Shown here in pieces: positions 51,825-59,858 of a stretch of DNA of 64,000 bases. The position numbers and the translations under genes were made by a program. Numbering within the stretch: the stretch's first letter is position 1; each line of letters begins with the position of its first letter. The notes beneath the pieces are model-generated. The model worked only from the letters and a program-made list of their open reading frames with translations, searched no databases and was not told the origin of the DNA. Location of the stretch: NCBI RefSeq assembly GCF_007752135.1, contig NZ_CP036298.1, positions 4,216,001-4,280,000 on the forward strand, in the 5' to 3' direction. This stretch comes from Aureliella helgolandensis. Its GTDB lineage: Bacteria; Planctomycetota; Planctomycetia; Pirellulales; Pirellulaceae.

Positions 51825-53108
51825 TTAACGAATTGCATAGGGATGGTCCTGTCGCGTCCATAACCCAAGGCCTGGGTCACCGATGAAGTAGAAATCTTCG
51901 CCATCGGCGTCCTGATGCCAACCATTCGGCAACCCCTCGCACTGATAGTGTTTCGTCAAGCTATCGCAGTCTCCATAGCTGTAGCCAACCGACTCCACCT
52001 CTTGCTGCGAAAGCTCACCCGGAGCATAGATGACTTCGAAACGGTCGTCAGGCGTACCGTGAATTAGGTGCGCAGCAGTGCCTAGATTGTCACGCAAATC
52101 CTGATTCTCTTCGACGAACTTCAAGACTTCCGGAGTCGTTCGATATCCGTACTTACGGATCAGACCGTCGACGGTTGCACTCTCGCCAAAGGCTTTGACA
52201 CCCGGTGCCAAAACGACGAGCCGGCCGCCGTCGCCGATGAGCATTCGAGTGCGGTAGATCGCTTTATTGGACAACCATGTCCGTTTGTACTTGGACGGAT
52301 TCATCGTCACGACTACCGTTTGGGGCGTGCGATCGACGACGAAGCAGTTCACTTTGGCAGAAAGCTCGCCGGCTTCGAAGAAGACCTCATGCGAATCGCC
52401 CACGAACAATCCTCGAACGACCTTCTCCCCATTGGAAAGCGATTCGACGACGGTTAACACGTACATGACTGGCAGCGAATCACAGAAGCGATCTTGGGCT
52501 TCGTTCAGGACGCGTCGAAGAGGCGTGTCGCAACGCCCCATGATCCGTTCCATGCCATATAGCGCACTGAGGTAGTGACTTTCGTTGATGCCGTCGTTAC
52601 CTCCTGTACCGACGAAGATGTTCTTGTTGTAATTGGCCATACCAATCACTTCGTGGGGCACGACTTGTCCGAGCGACAAGATCATGTCATGCCCACCGTC
52701 CACCAGCAATTTATTGACCTGTGCTGCCCAAGGACGTTGATAGATTCCCTCGGTAACCTCCGACACAAAATCTGCATCGACATGCCCCAGCGTCGCAACA
52801 TCGTTCTTCCAGTCATGAACGCGTATTAGGTGGCGAGGCAAGTCGCCGAACATGTACTGCAGCTCCTCCTCATTCATCGCCTCGTGCGTACCGAGGGCTG
52901 GCATAACGTCCGTGAGTCGGTCGCCGAGCAATTGATAGGCCAATTGGGTTAACTCACCGGCTCGACTATCGCTTCGCGTGTGGTCGGGAGGGATCGCCAG
53001 CACTCGCTGTGGATTGCCCGAGGCCCCAATTGCCGCCTGCAGAGCTTCGGTGAAATCTGCTTCACCCAACTTCGCATTTGCATCGCCACGTCGAAAATAG
53101 ACTGTCAT
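51825..53108 (-). CDS. LarA-like (DUF2088) lactate-racemase-family protein
   Basis: 427 aa. LarA N-terminal features are visible: IPPDHTRSDSRAGELTQLAY (as in 'P-D-H-T-R') and PALGTHEAMNEEEL. Later VVPHEVIGMANYNKNIFVGT matches the segment holding a nickel-pincer ligand His in LarA, and MNPSKYKRTWLSNKAIYRTR the C-terminal region. Lactate racemase uses a nickel-pincer nucleotide cofactor made by LarB, LarC and LarE; none is in the window. Many LarA homologues act on other 2-hydroxyacids. It is followed by a COX3-like gene with a 12-base gap. Confidence 0.85.
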   Translation of the reverse strand: MTVYFRRGDANAKLGEADFTEALQAAIGASGNPQRVLAIPPDHTRSDSRAGELTQLAYQLLGDRLTDVMPALGTHEAMNEEELQYMFGDLPRHLIRVHDWKNDVATLGHVDADFVSEVTEGIYQRPWAAQVNKLLVDGGHDMILSLGQVVPHEVIGMANYNKNIFVGTGGNDGINESHYLSALYGMERIMGRCDTPLRRVLNEAQDRFCDSLPVMYVLTVVESLSNGEKVVRGLFVGDSHEVFFEAGELSAKVNCFVVDRTPQTVVVTMNPSKYKRTWLSNKAIYRTRMLIGDGGRLVVLAPGVKAFGESATVDGLIRKYGYRTTPEVLKFVEENQDLRDNLGTAAHLIHGTPDDRFEVIYAPGELSQQEVESVGYSYGDCDSLTKHYQCEGLPNGWHQDADGEDFYFIGDPGLGLWTRQDHPYAIR

Positions 53109-53605
53109 GAATGGAACCTAGCGCTTCGTCCAGATTGAATAGTAAAGTGGAAAGTAACGGTCGAGCCAGCAAGTCCACGGGGGAGATGGACTCATTGCCT
53201 TGTCGACCATGCTCAAGGCCAAGTGCGACGAAGTCTTGGCCTAACGCCTGGACGGGCACGCGCAGAGGAGTCGCCCTGGGAGTCGTCTTTTCTGGCTTGC
53301 TCACCAGTTTCGTGCTCGGTAGATTGTAGCCGCGGGTGACCTAAGTCAGCAAGTGTCTCGGACGTTTAGGCCCTGTCGCTCACAAAACCAAACGGCCGTA
53401 TTGTACCTGCTACTACACTCCGTGGACCGGCAAAGACGGACACCGCAAACTGGTGATCCGTCAGACTCGCACCGGGCCTTTCATCGCCAACACGACCGCT
53501 AGCAGAATTGCAAGATCGAGCGCATTTCATTCAGCCGCCTTTTCAAGCGAGCTCAAACAGCGATAATTACGGCAATTACCTGCAGTACAATCCGGCGAAC
53601 GATTC
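53109..53605. other. Divergent intergenic region
   Basis: About 500 bases between the leftward LarA-like gene and rightward yjdM. No gene or clear repeat was recognised. Confidence 0.4.
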
Positions 53606-53953
53606 ATGAGCGAACTACCTAGCGACTCCCTACCCAATTGTCCAGAATGCGGCGGCGAATTCACCTACGAAGACGGTCCCCTACTCGTGTGCCCGAGCTG
53701 TGCCCACGAATGGTCACCCAATGCAGCGGCAGCAGACGCCGATGACGACGTGACACGCGATGCCAATGGAAATGCCCTGTCCAGCGGCGATACGGTCGTC
53801 GTTATAAAGGACCTAAAGTTCAAAGGAGGGGTCGTTAAAGGTGGTACCAAAGTGAAAAACATCCGCATTGTCGACGGCGACCATGACATTGATTGCAAGA
53901 TCGATGGAATTGGAGCCATGGCACTCAAATCCGAATTTGTCAAAAAAGCGTAA
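53606..53953 (+). CDS. yjdM: YjdM/PhnA-type zinc-ribbon protein
   Basis: 115 aa, start ATG 53606. An N-terminal zinc ribbon ([16 protein letters not shown] ... VCPSCAHEW) is followed by the YjdM core ([19 protein letters not shown], then [17 protein letters not shown] and [16 protein letters not shown]). The sequence is close to the E. coli YjdM (formerly PhnA) family, which is unrelated to phosphonate breakdown despite the old name. The cellular role is unclear. It stands alone. Confidence 0.95.
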   Translation: MSELPSDSLPNCPECGGEFTYEDGPLLVCPSCAHEWSPNAAAADADDDVTRDANGNALSSGDTVVVIKDLKFKGGVVKGGTKVKNIRIVDGDHDIDCKIDGIGAMALKSEFVKKA

Positions 53954-54233
53954 ACAGGTTAGCGCCCTTGCGATCGGAACTAAGGCAACTTGCAAGCGAT
54001 TAGATCGCATGCTAACGGATCGTTAGGATTTAGCCGACTGTTCCCAACCGTCAGTGCTTGAGCTTACGCGCAATGGTTGGTGCCGCTCCGCCATAATGGG
54101 CAGGTCTTCACCGTCGTACATCGCTTCAAGCGATATCTTCGGTCGACACGCGGTCAGGGAGAAGCGAGGGTGGCTCGGGTTCCGTTTCGGTTGCGAACTT
54201 CCCTGTCGGTACGCCCCAAAAAATTTGCCGAGA

Positions 54234-54680
54234 CTATTGGCCGTCGGGCTTCTGCACGCCGCACGTCTGCGACGTACATCTACCGGTGAAGCGGAGCCGG
54301 TGCTTGGCAAAAATTCGGTAGCACAACTCAAGCATGTGAGAAATGCCCGGTAGACGCGAAGGCCAGACTAGCCATCCGAATCCCACAGCGGCGTAGAGCC
54401 GTCGGAAGACTTCGACGCCGACAATCCACTGTCCGGGTTGCCCTTCCTGCTCGGGAAGCCGACCTTGAATTTGATCCATGAATTCGGCAGGTGTTTTGCC
54501 GAACTCATAGGCGTTGAACTCGTCGGCAGAAATATCCGTATACAAAATTCGATTTTGGCGATCAAGCCACTGCAGGAGCTTGATCTCGCGAATGCACAGC
54601 GGGCAGTCGCCATCGAAAAAGACTTCGACGGTGTGAGTCCCACGACTCTTCGCAAGCGGATCGGGTGCGTTGGTCTGCAT
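54234..54680 (-). CDS. DCC-family thiol-disulfide-like protein (DUF393)
   Basis: 148 aa. The DCC signature FFDGDCPLC (Cys26 and Cys29) sits near the N-terminus, followed by IKLLQWLDRQNRILYTDIS and the conserved GRLPEQ ... VGVEVFRRLYAAVGFG region. The domain resembles a thioredoxin fold and is called a putative thiol-disulfide oxidoreductase. It starts 3 bases after the SOUL-family gene ends, so the two are co-transcribed. Confidence 0.92.
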   Translation of the reverse strand: MQTNAPDPLAKSRGTHTVEVFFDGDCPLCIREIKLLQWLDRQNRILYTDISADEFNAYEFGKTPAEFMDQIQGRLPEQEGQPGQWIVGVEVFRRLYAAVGFGWLVWPSRLPGISHMLELCYRIFAKHRLRFTGRCTSQTCGVQKPDGQ

Positions 54681-54683
54681 GAG

Positions 54684-55346
54684 CTATTTCAACCGAATCA
54701 GGACTTCGTTGCGCCGCAGCGGGGCTGGCGTGAAGGGTGGATCGTAAGATGCCGCCTCAACACCACTTGAATCGCTCATCGCTGTTTGGGGCACCGCAGT
54801 TGCGGTCTCAGAGGCGTGGTTCGGAACATCAGCCTCGAGGCCCTTAGACTTCATCCAGGCACGAAGTTTGGCTTCTTGCTCCTTGGCAAGCTTTGCGCTG
54901 AGTCGCCCTGAGAATCGCAGCACCGCGAATCGTCCGCCAGCCCGCTTGCGAACGACGACATCCTCTCCCGAGGGAGTTGGGACGCTCCCCGCAGCCACTT
55001 CGCTGGGCATCACAAATCCCATTTGAACTTCTGATTCGGCTCGATCGTTTTCCATGAAGACAGGAGTTGTCATGGAAATCTTCTGTTTGGCCTCGTTCGC
55101 GCCGCTGATGTAGCGAAATAGTTTCATAAAGCTACCGTCGCGTCCTTGTGCGTCAATCTTAGTAGTGGTCGCCACTATCATCAGATCGGGGTATTCCCGA
55201 ATTTCGTACTTCCCGTCGGTCTCGATCGTCTCATACTCTGCTGATTCGTACCCCGCGCGGGCAGTCCGGTTCCAGGCAACGGCTCCGACTAGCACCAAGC
55301 CAACGACAGTCGCAATACTCGTTAGCCTCTCAAGAATCATCTCCAT
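54684..55346 (-). CDS. SOUL-family heme-binding protein
   Basis: 220 aa. An N-terminal membrane anchor (IATVVGLVLVGAVAWN) is followed by the SOUL domain: YETIETDGKYEIREYPDLMI, FMKLFRYISGANEAKQKISM and TTPVF, then VLRFSGRLS near residue 150. SOUL proteins bind heme in eukaryotes and are often of unknown role in bacteria. It precedes the DCC gene by 3 bases, an arrangement that suggests a redox or tetrapyrrole-related function in the periplasm or at the membrane. Confidence 0.92.
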   Translation of the reverse strand: MEMILERLTSIATVVGLVLVGAVAWNRTARAGYESAEYETIETDGKYEIREYPDLMIVATTTKIDAQGRDGSFMKLFRYISGANEAKQKISMTTPVFMENDRAESEVQMGFVMPSEVAAGSVPTPSGEDVVVRKRAGGRFAVLRFSGRLSAKLAKEQEAKLRAWMKSKGLEADVPNHASETATAVPQTAMSDSSGVEAASYDPPFTPAPLRRNEVLIRLK

Positions 55347-55773
55347 CTCGCAATCTCCTGTACCATGAAAGCCTGGGTGTAGACAGCTGGCGAAACAGGT
55401 TTTCCAAGCCTCATCCCGCTTGCATCGGCATCATAGAGGGCCGACAAGTCGGCAGACGGCAATGGGAAGAAGATTGCCTGCCAGACGCACTGGGGAGCTG
55501 CCAACACAATTGCGGACGCTACCCTCCGTTTGCCACAAGGTTTGGGTTGACGCGGACGGGCGCACGCTCCGGTCTACGAATATCGGTCGGAGTGCAGAGT
55601 TGGCCTGGTTCGCCTGCAAGCGGCTTGGCGCTTTGAATAGTTGGATAGGCTGGAGTTTGGGGGTAAATAGGATGCTTGCGGACACGGTTCCGTAGGAGCT
55701 GCGGGTCCCGCAGTGACAGCTTGAGAATCTCCATCAATTTGATGGAGTCAGGTATAGCATTCCCGTCCCCCGT
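55347..55773. other. Intergenic stretch
   Basis: About 430 bases between two leftward genes (GNAT to the right, SOUL to the left). A hairpin at 55729-55747 is annotated separately. No gene was recognised. Confidence 0.4.
55729..55747 (-). terminator. Hairpin after the GNAT gene
   Basis: CTCCATCAA and TTGATGGAG form a near-perfect palindrome around one base, giving at least a 7-bp stem with a 5-base loop, 27 bases past the stop of the leftward GNAT gene. No T-run follows. Confidence 0.4.
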
Positions 55774-56292
55774 CTATGAACGATTTCCAGTAGCAAATAT
55801 TTTCATCATAAAAATGGCGTTCCCCGTGTAGGATTCGTGGATCGTCGCGTTGGCTGAGGGAGTGAATCCCATTTTGGACCAAAAGTCGGTGGCTCCCTGG
55901 ACCGCCACCAAGGTCATTGTACGATAACCGTCAGCTTGGGCCGCAGAACTGAGTTGCGTGAAGAGAGCCCGGGCGACGCCGCAGCCCTCAGATGCTTTCT
56001 GCACGGCCAGATCGTGCACAAACAGGTTATCGGTCGGATTGATCGGATCTGTGTCAGCAGTGCCAAGTTGGGCCGTTCGGTTGGCTGGATAGGGGTGCGC
56101 CAAGCAATAGGCAATGACCTCTGCAGCGGTGCCCGTGGCGACGAAGCACGTAGCGGGCGATTGCAGAGCCTTGGAACGCATTACCGACTCAGGCTCTGGA
56201 GCGAAGTCGTAGTAGACTTCGCTCTGGATGCGCAGGATCGACGGCCAGTCGGCTTCAATGATGGCTCGGCACGAATATGGGGGCTCGGTCAT
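55774..56292 (-). CDS. GNAT-family N-acetyltransferase
   Basis: 172 aa. The GNAT pattern is visible: N-terminal YSCRAIIEADWPSILRIQSE, then LFVHDLAVQKASEGCGVARA (the V-x-x-x-x-R/Q-G-x-G-x-A acetyl-CoA loop) and YRTMTLVAVQGATDFWSKMG, followed by the usual F-W-x-K-M-G-F end. It transfers an acetyl group from acetyl-CoA to an amine; the substrate is unknown. Cytoplasmic. Confidence 0.9.
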   Translation of the reverse strand: MTEPPYSCRAIIEADWPSILRIQSEVYYDFAPEPESVMRSKALQSPATCFVATGTAAEVIAYCLAHPYPANRTAQLGTADTDPINPTDNLFVHDLAVQKASEGCGVARALFTQLSSAAQADGYRTMTLVAVQGATDFWSKMGFTPSANATIHESYTGNAIFMMKIFATGNRS

Positions 56293-56522
56293 GATTGTTG
56301 TCGCCCTAGGATTTGGTGCTTCAGCGCAAGCCTAGCATCGCTCCTCCTCGCCTCGCAGCGTTACTGCCTCAGGGCGATGCATTGCCGGTCTGATACAAAA
56401 TCTTGACAGCAGACAGGCGGTTCCCTTACCTACCGTATGCAGGCGGTGTCCAAAAGAGAAGACGCGATACACCTACCTGAACGAACTGCCCAAGCAACTG
56501 CCCGGGAAAGCCCGCTGCTCAC

Positions 56523-57470
56523 TCATTCAACTTGAGCTGGGACATCTTCGAGTGGGTAATATTCATGTTGCAGATCGGCTTCCTCGATTTTCACAATTCG
56601 CAGCCCTGATGGATCTTTACCAAGCGGGCGTCCAACTGGCCCGGTGGTAATCATTTCCAGATCACCAGCCCGTCCGTAGGCATTGCGATGGTAATGACCG
56701 GCGAAAATGGCCCGTACCTGAGCTTGCTTGAATTGTTCAAGCAGGGGAAGGCGGCGCTCCAGTGGAATGTTGAAGTACTGATCCGGCTCGTCGGCTTGTT
56801 CTAAAAACAAGGGATGATGCAAGAATACCAAAACGTGTTTCGCGTGCTGGACTTGGGGATTGTTGAGCTGCTGGTCCAGCCACTTTTGTTGAGCGAGCAG
56901 ACGATCGGGGGCACCGGCGGGATCCTTCAATAGGCTTGAGTTCAAGACAACATTGAACACGCCGCCAACCCAAAACGAAAAGTAGTCATCACCAAAATTG
57001 TCGCGATAGCGATCGATTGATGTTGCCGTGGGGCGATTCCCCACATCATGATTTCCGCACACGCAGACCAATGGAATCTCAGGATCGATTTGCGAGAAAT
57101 CCTGATGATACTGGCTGACTTGAGCTGCATACCGAGCGTGATCCGGAGTGGCGTTCGTCAGGTCCCCACACACAATGACGAAGCGAGGTTGCAGACGGTT
57201 GATGTGCGCGACGGCTTGCTGCACAAGGACCTGTTCTTTTTCCAAGCCTGTATTGCCAGTGAACATCCCGTATTGAGGATCGGCAAGCTGGATAAAGAAG
57301 AAGGGGGCCTGCCAGACTTGTTCCTGAGCCGCATCGAACCCTAGGAAGCTGCGTGATTCCGCTTGCTGAAAACGGGAGGACACCTTCCTATTGGGCTCGT
57401 CCGCCCAGAGTGCGGGGCCAGCAAGCAAAATTAAGATGGCTAGTAAATTCGTCTGCGTTCGCGTCATCAA
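56523..57470 (-). CDS. Exported calcineurin-like metallophosphoesterase
   Basis: 315 aa with a signal peptide (NLLAILILLAGPALWADEP). Metal and catalytic motifs appear in order: IQLADPQYGMF (D-x-Q in place of D-x-H), VCGDLTN (G-D), CGNHDVGN (G-N-H-D), LHHPLF (His) and FAGHYHRNAYG (G-H-x-H). This fits the family that includes CSTP1-like phosphatases. It acts outside the cytoplasm, on unknown phosphoesters. It follows a hypothetical gene by 39 bases on the same strand. Confidence 0.93.
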   Translation of the reverse strand: MMTRTQTNLLAILILLAGPALWADEPNRKVSSRFQQAESRSFLGFDAAQEQVWQAPFFFIQLADPQYGMFTGNTGLEKEQVLVQQAVAHINRLQPRFVIVCGDLTNATPDHARYAAQVSQYHQDFSQIDPEIPLVCVCGNHDVGNRPTATSIDRYRDNFGDDYFSFWVGGVFNVVLNSSLLKDPAGAPDRLLAQQKWLDQQLNNPQVQHAKHVLVFLHHPLFLEQADEPDQYFNIPLERRLPLLEQFKQAQVRAIFAGHYHRNAYGRAGDLEMITTGPVGRPLGKDPSGLRIVKIEEADLQHEYYPLEDVPAQVE

Positions 57471-57509
57471 ACTTCCGCTACTTAAGTGAGGAAAATATGC
57501 AGTCGGTCA

Positions 57510-57890
57510 CTACTTGGGAGCTTCTTTGGGTTGGATAAGGCAATGGAATCCAACGCATAGGACGTCGTCAGTACGCTCCGGCGACGCGCTGGCAAGCAGT
57601 TGATTGACCATCGACGCTTGCGACGAGCTCAGTGCGGCGGAAACGATGTGCTGTTCCCCACCAGGTCCGACCACAACGGAAGTCAGCACTGCGACGGTAT
57701 CCTCAAGTTGCAAAGCCGCGATGATATGCTCCCCGACCTGGGATTCGGCATTCTTAATCGTCGTCACCATTTGCTTGACCTCCGCAGCCGAAGCATTCTT
57801 AACCTGCTTTGCAGCCGCTTGAGGCGTATCTGCGTCTGGCGCAGAGGCGTTATCGTCTGAGGGTGTGGAGTCGGGGTGGGATGAATTCAT
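57510..57890 (-). CDS. Small hypothetical protein
   Basis: 126 aa from the ATG at 57890 (or 132 from 57908). The first 45 residues are disordered-looking, rich in Ser, Asp, Pro and Ala (HPDSTPSDDNASAPDADTP). The rest has a folded appearance (VKQMVTTIKNAESQVGEHII, DTVAVLTSVVVGPGGEQHIV, VLCVGFHCLIQ). I do not recognise the family. It lies 39 bases before the phosphoesterase gene, so the two may share a transcript. Confidence 0.65.
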   Translation of the reverse strand: MNSSHPDSTPSDDNASAPDADTPQAAAKQVKNASAAEVKQMVTTIKNAESQVGEHIIAALQLEDTVAVLTSVVVGPGGEQHIVSAALSSSQASMVNQLLASASPERTDDVLCVGFHCLIQPKEAPK

Positions 57891-57908
57891 AGTTAGTCGA
57901 CGTCCCAT

Positions 57909-58249
57909 TCGTAGCGATCAACAAGTTCTTGAGCATCGCAGTGAGTTTTAGAAGGTGTAGTGCACGATAGGCTATGAGAATTTTCCAGCGTAATTATAGC
58001 AGGGTTTGGTGGTGATGAGCTGAACCCCATTTCCAAGTCATGGTATCCTGGGCAAAACGTTGTTGGAATGCATCACCATTGCGGAATCAACTAACTTTCC
58101 TGCGGTTGCTCAGGACCAAGCCGTAAACGGGCTGGAATACGTTTGCAGTCTGGCAGGCCAGCAGAGTCACACGCGGTTGGCGGTGGGTTTTCGCTGGCTC
58201 AGCGCCGCGCAATGGACCCCGTACTTTGGAATGTTCGTAAGAAGTAGGA
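57909..58249. other. Divergent intergenic region
   Basis: About 340 bases between a leftward hypothetical gene and rightward glcD-like gene. No gene or clear promoter was identified. Confidence 0.4.
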
Positions 58250-59695
58250 ATGATGGACAATTTGCTTACAGACCTGCGGCAACAATTTCCGGCTGATCGG
58301 ATACAGGAATCGGCCAGTGCCAAAGCTGCGTTTCAAAGCGACGGATTGACGGCGTTTGCAGTACAGCCGAGGGCCATCATCGTCCCGCGTACGTCGGATG
58401 AGGTTGTCCAAGCGGTGCAGTGGTGCAATAAGCATTCGGTTCCATTCGTGGCACGCGGTAGTGGCACAAGTCTTTCGGGAGGCTCACTGCCTCACGCAGA
58501 AGGCATTGTGATTGCGCTGAATCGTTTGAATCGGATCCTCTCCGTCGATCTCCCCAATCGACTTGCGGTGGTTGAACCTGGGGTGATTAATTCGAAGCTC
58601 ACGACGGCCGTGGAGCATGCGGGGTTGTATTATGCCCCCGATCCGAGCAGTCAGCATGTGTGTACCATCGGTGGCAATGTGGCGTTCAACTCGGGCGGTG
58701 CTCACTGCCTAAAATACGGAATGACCAGCAACCACGTGATGGCCATGAAAATGGTTTTGGGGGACGGAGAGGTGCTGCAGGTGGGCCCTCGCATGGGAGA
58801 ACCCCTTGGGCCAGATTTGCTAGGCTTGATGGTCGGCAGCGAAGGACTACTTGGGATTGCACTGGAGATCACGGTCAAGTTGATGCCCAAGCCCGAGAGT
58901 TTCCATACCGTTCTAGCTGGGTACCGGAGTTTGCAAGATGCCGGGGCCGCAGTCGCCACCATTATATCCAGCGGTTTACTCCCCGCGGCCATGGAGATCA
59001 TGGACCACCTGAGTATGCAGGCAGCAACCGCCGGCGTGGGGGCTACCTATCCCGCCGGTGTTGCGGCAGTCCTCATCGTGGAGCTCGACGGCAGCCAAGA
59101 AGCTGTCGCCGAAGAGCGGATTCTGCTCGATCGGTTGCTGGCCGAGACTGGTGCTACCGAAGTGATCGTGGCGGCCAACGCAGAGGAAAGAGCATCGATC
59201 TGGAAAGGTCGTAAGAGTGTTTTCTCTGCGGTAGGTAGACTAACCCCCGACTTTATCGTGCAAGACGGCGTAGTGCCCCGGAGTAAGTTGGGGTACGCGT
59301 TGCAACGCATCGAAGAGCTGAGCCAGGCGGCTGGGATTCCGGTTGCCAACGTGTTTCACGCCGGCGACGGTAACCTCCACCCCCTGATTATGTTTGATGG
59401 CCGCAAGGCAGGAGAGCTACATCGCTCGGAAGAGTTGGCGGCCCAGATCGTACAACTTTGTATCGACCTGGGGGGCTCGATTACCGGCGAGCATGGTGTT
59501 GGAATGGAGAAACGCCAATTCTTGGCCGGCATGTTTGACGAGGCGTCCATCGAGTGCATGCGTCGAGTGCGTCTGGCCTGCGATCCCCTCGAGATCTCCA
59601 ACCGTGGCAAGATGTTTCCAGATGCTGAAGCACCCTCACTCGGTATGTACGGTCTCCATCCGCTCGAAGCGGCCGGCATCGCCAGTCGAATGTAG
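58250..59695 (+). CDS. FAD-linked oxidase, glycolate/lactate dehydrogenase GlcD type
   Basis: 481 aa from ATG 58250 (or 58253), with TAGGA just upstream. The FAD-binding PCMH domain is in the first ~200 residues ([20 protein letters not shown], then [20 protein letters not shown]). The FAD-oxidase C-terminal domain follows, with [16 protein letters not shown] and [15 protein letters not shown]. These enzymes oxidise 2-hydroxyacids such as glycolate or D-lactate. The usual partners GlcE and GlcF are absent, so its electron acceptor is unknown. The next gene, 163 bases away, is an OPT transporter. Confidence 0.93.
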   Translation: MMDNLLTDLRQQFPADRIQESASAKAAFQSDGLTAFAVQPRAIIVPRTSDEVVQAVQWCNKHSVPFVARGSGTSLSGGSLPHAEGIVIALNRLNRILSVDLPNRLAVVEPGVINSKLTTAVEHAGLYYAPDPSSQHVCTIGGNVAFNSGGAHCLKYGMTSNHVMAMKMVLGDGEVLQVGPRMGEPLGPDLLGLMVGSEGLLGIALEITVKLMPKPESFHTVLAGYRSLQDAGAAVATIISSGLLPAAMEIMDHLSMQAATAGVGATYPAGVAAVLIVELDGSQEAVAEERILLDRLLAETGATEVIVAANAEERASIWKGRKSVFSAVGRLTPDFIVQDGVVPRSKLGYALQRIEELSQAAGIPVANVFHAGDGNLHPLIMFDGRKAGELHRSEELAAQIVQLCIDLGGSITGEHGVGMEKRQFLAGMFDEASIECMRRVRLACDPLEISNRGKMFPDAEAPSLGMYGLHPLEAAGIASRM

Positions 59696-59714
59696 CCGCC
59701 CTGCATCCAATCCA

Positions 59715-59755
59715 CGTCCGCTTCGCGGACGACACCGACAGACCTTCGGCTGTCG
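59715..59755 (+). terminator. Two consecutive stem-loops between glcD-like and OPT genes
   Basis: CGTCCGC-TTC-GCGGACG (59715-59731) is a 7-bp stem with a 3-base loop, followed at once by CGACAG and CTGTCG (59736-59741, 59750-59755), a 6-bp stem with an 8-base loop. They lie 19 bases past the glcD-like stop. No T-run follows; they may terminate, attenuate, or protect the transcript. Confidence 0.45.
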
Positions 59756-59858
59756 CACAGCGCGCAACCAACAATAACCATTTTCAGCTTACCCGATTGC
59801 CGAATTCCCACTCAATGAGAATTCTTGCACCAGTGCACTACTCGGAAACATTCCAACG

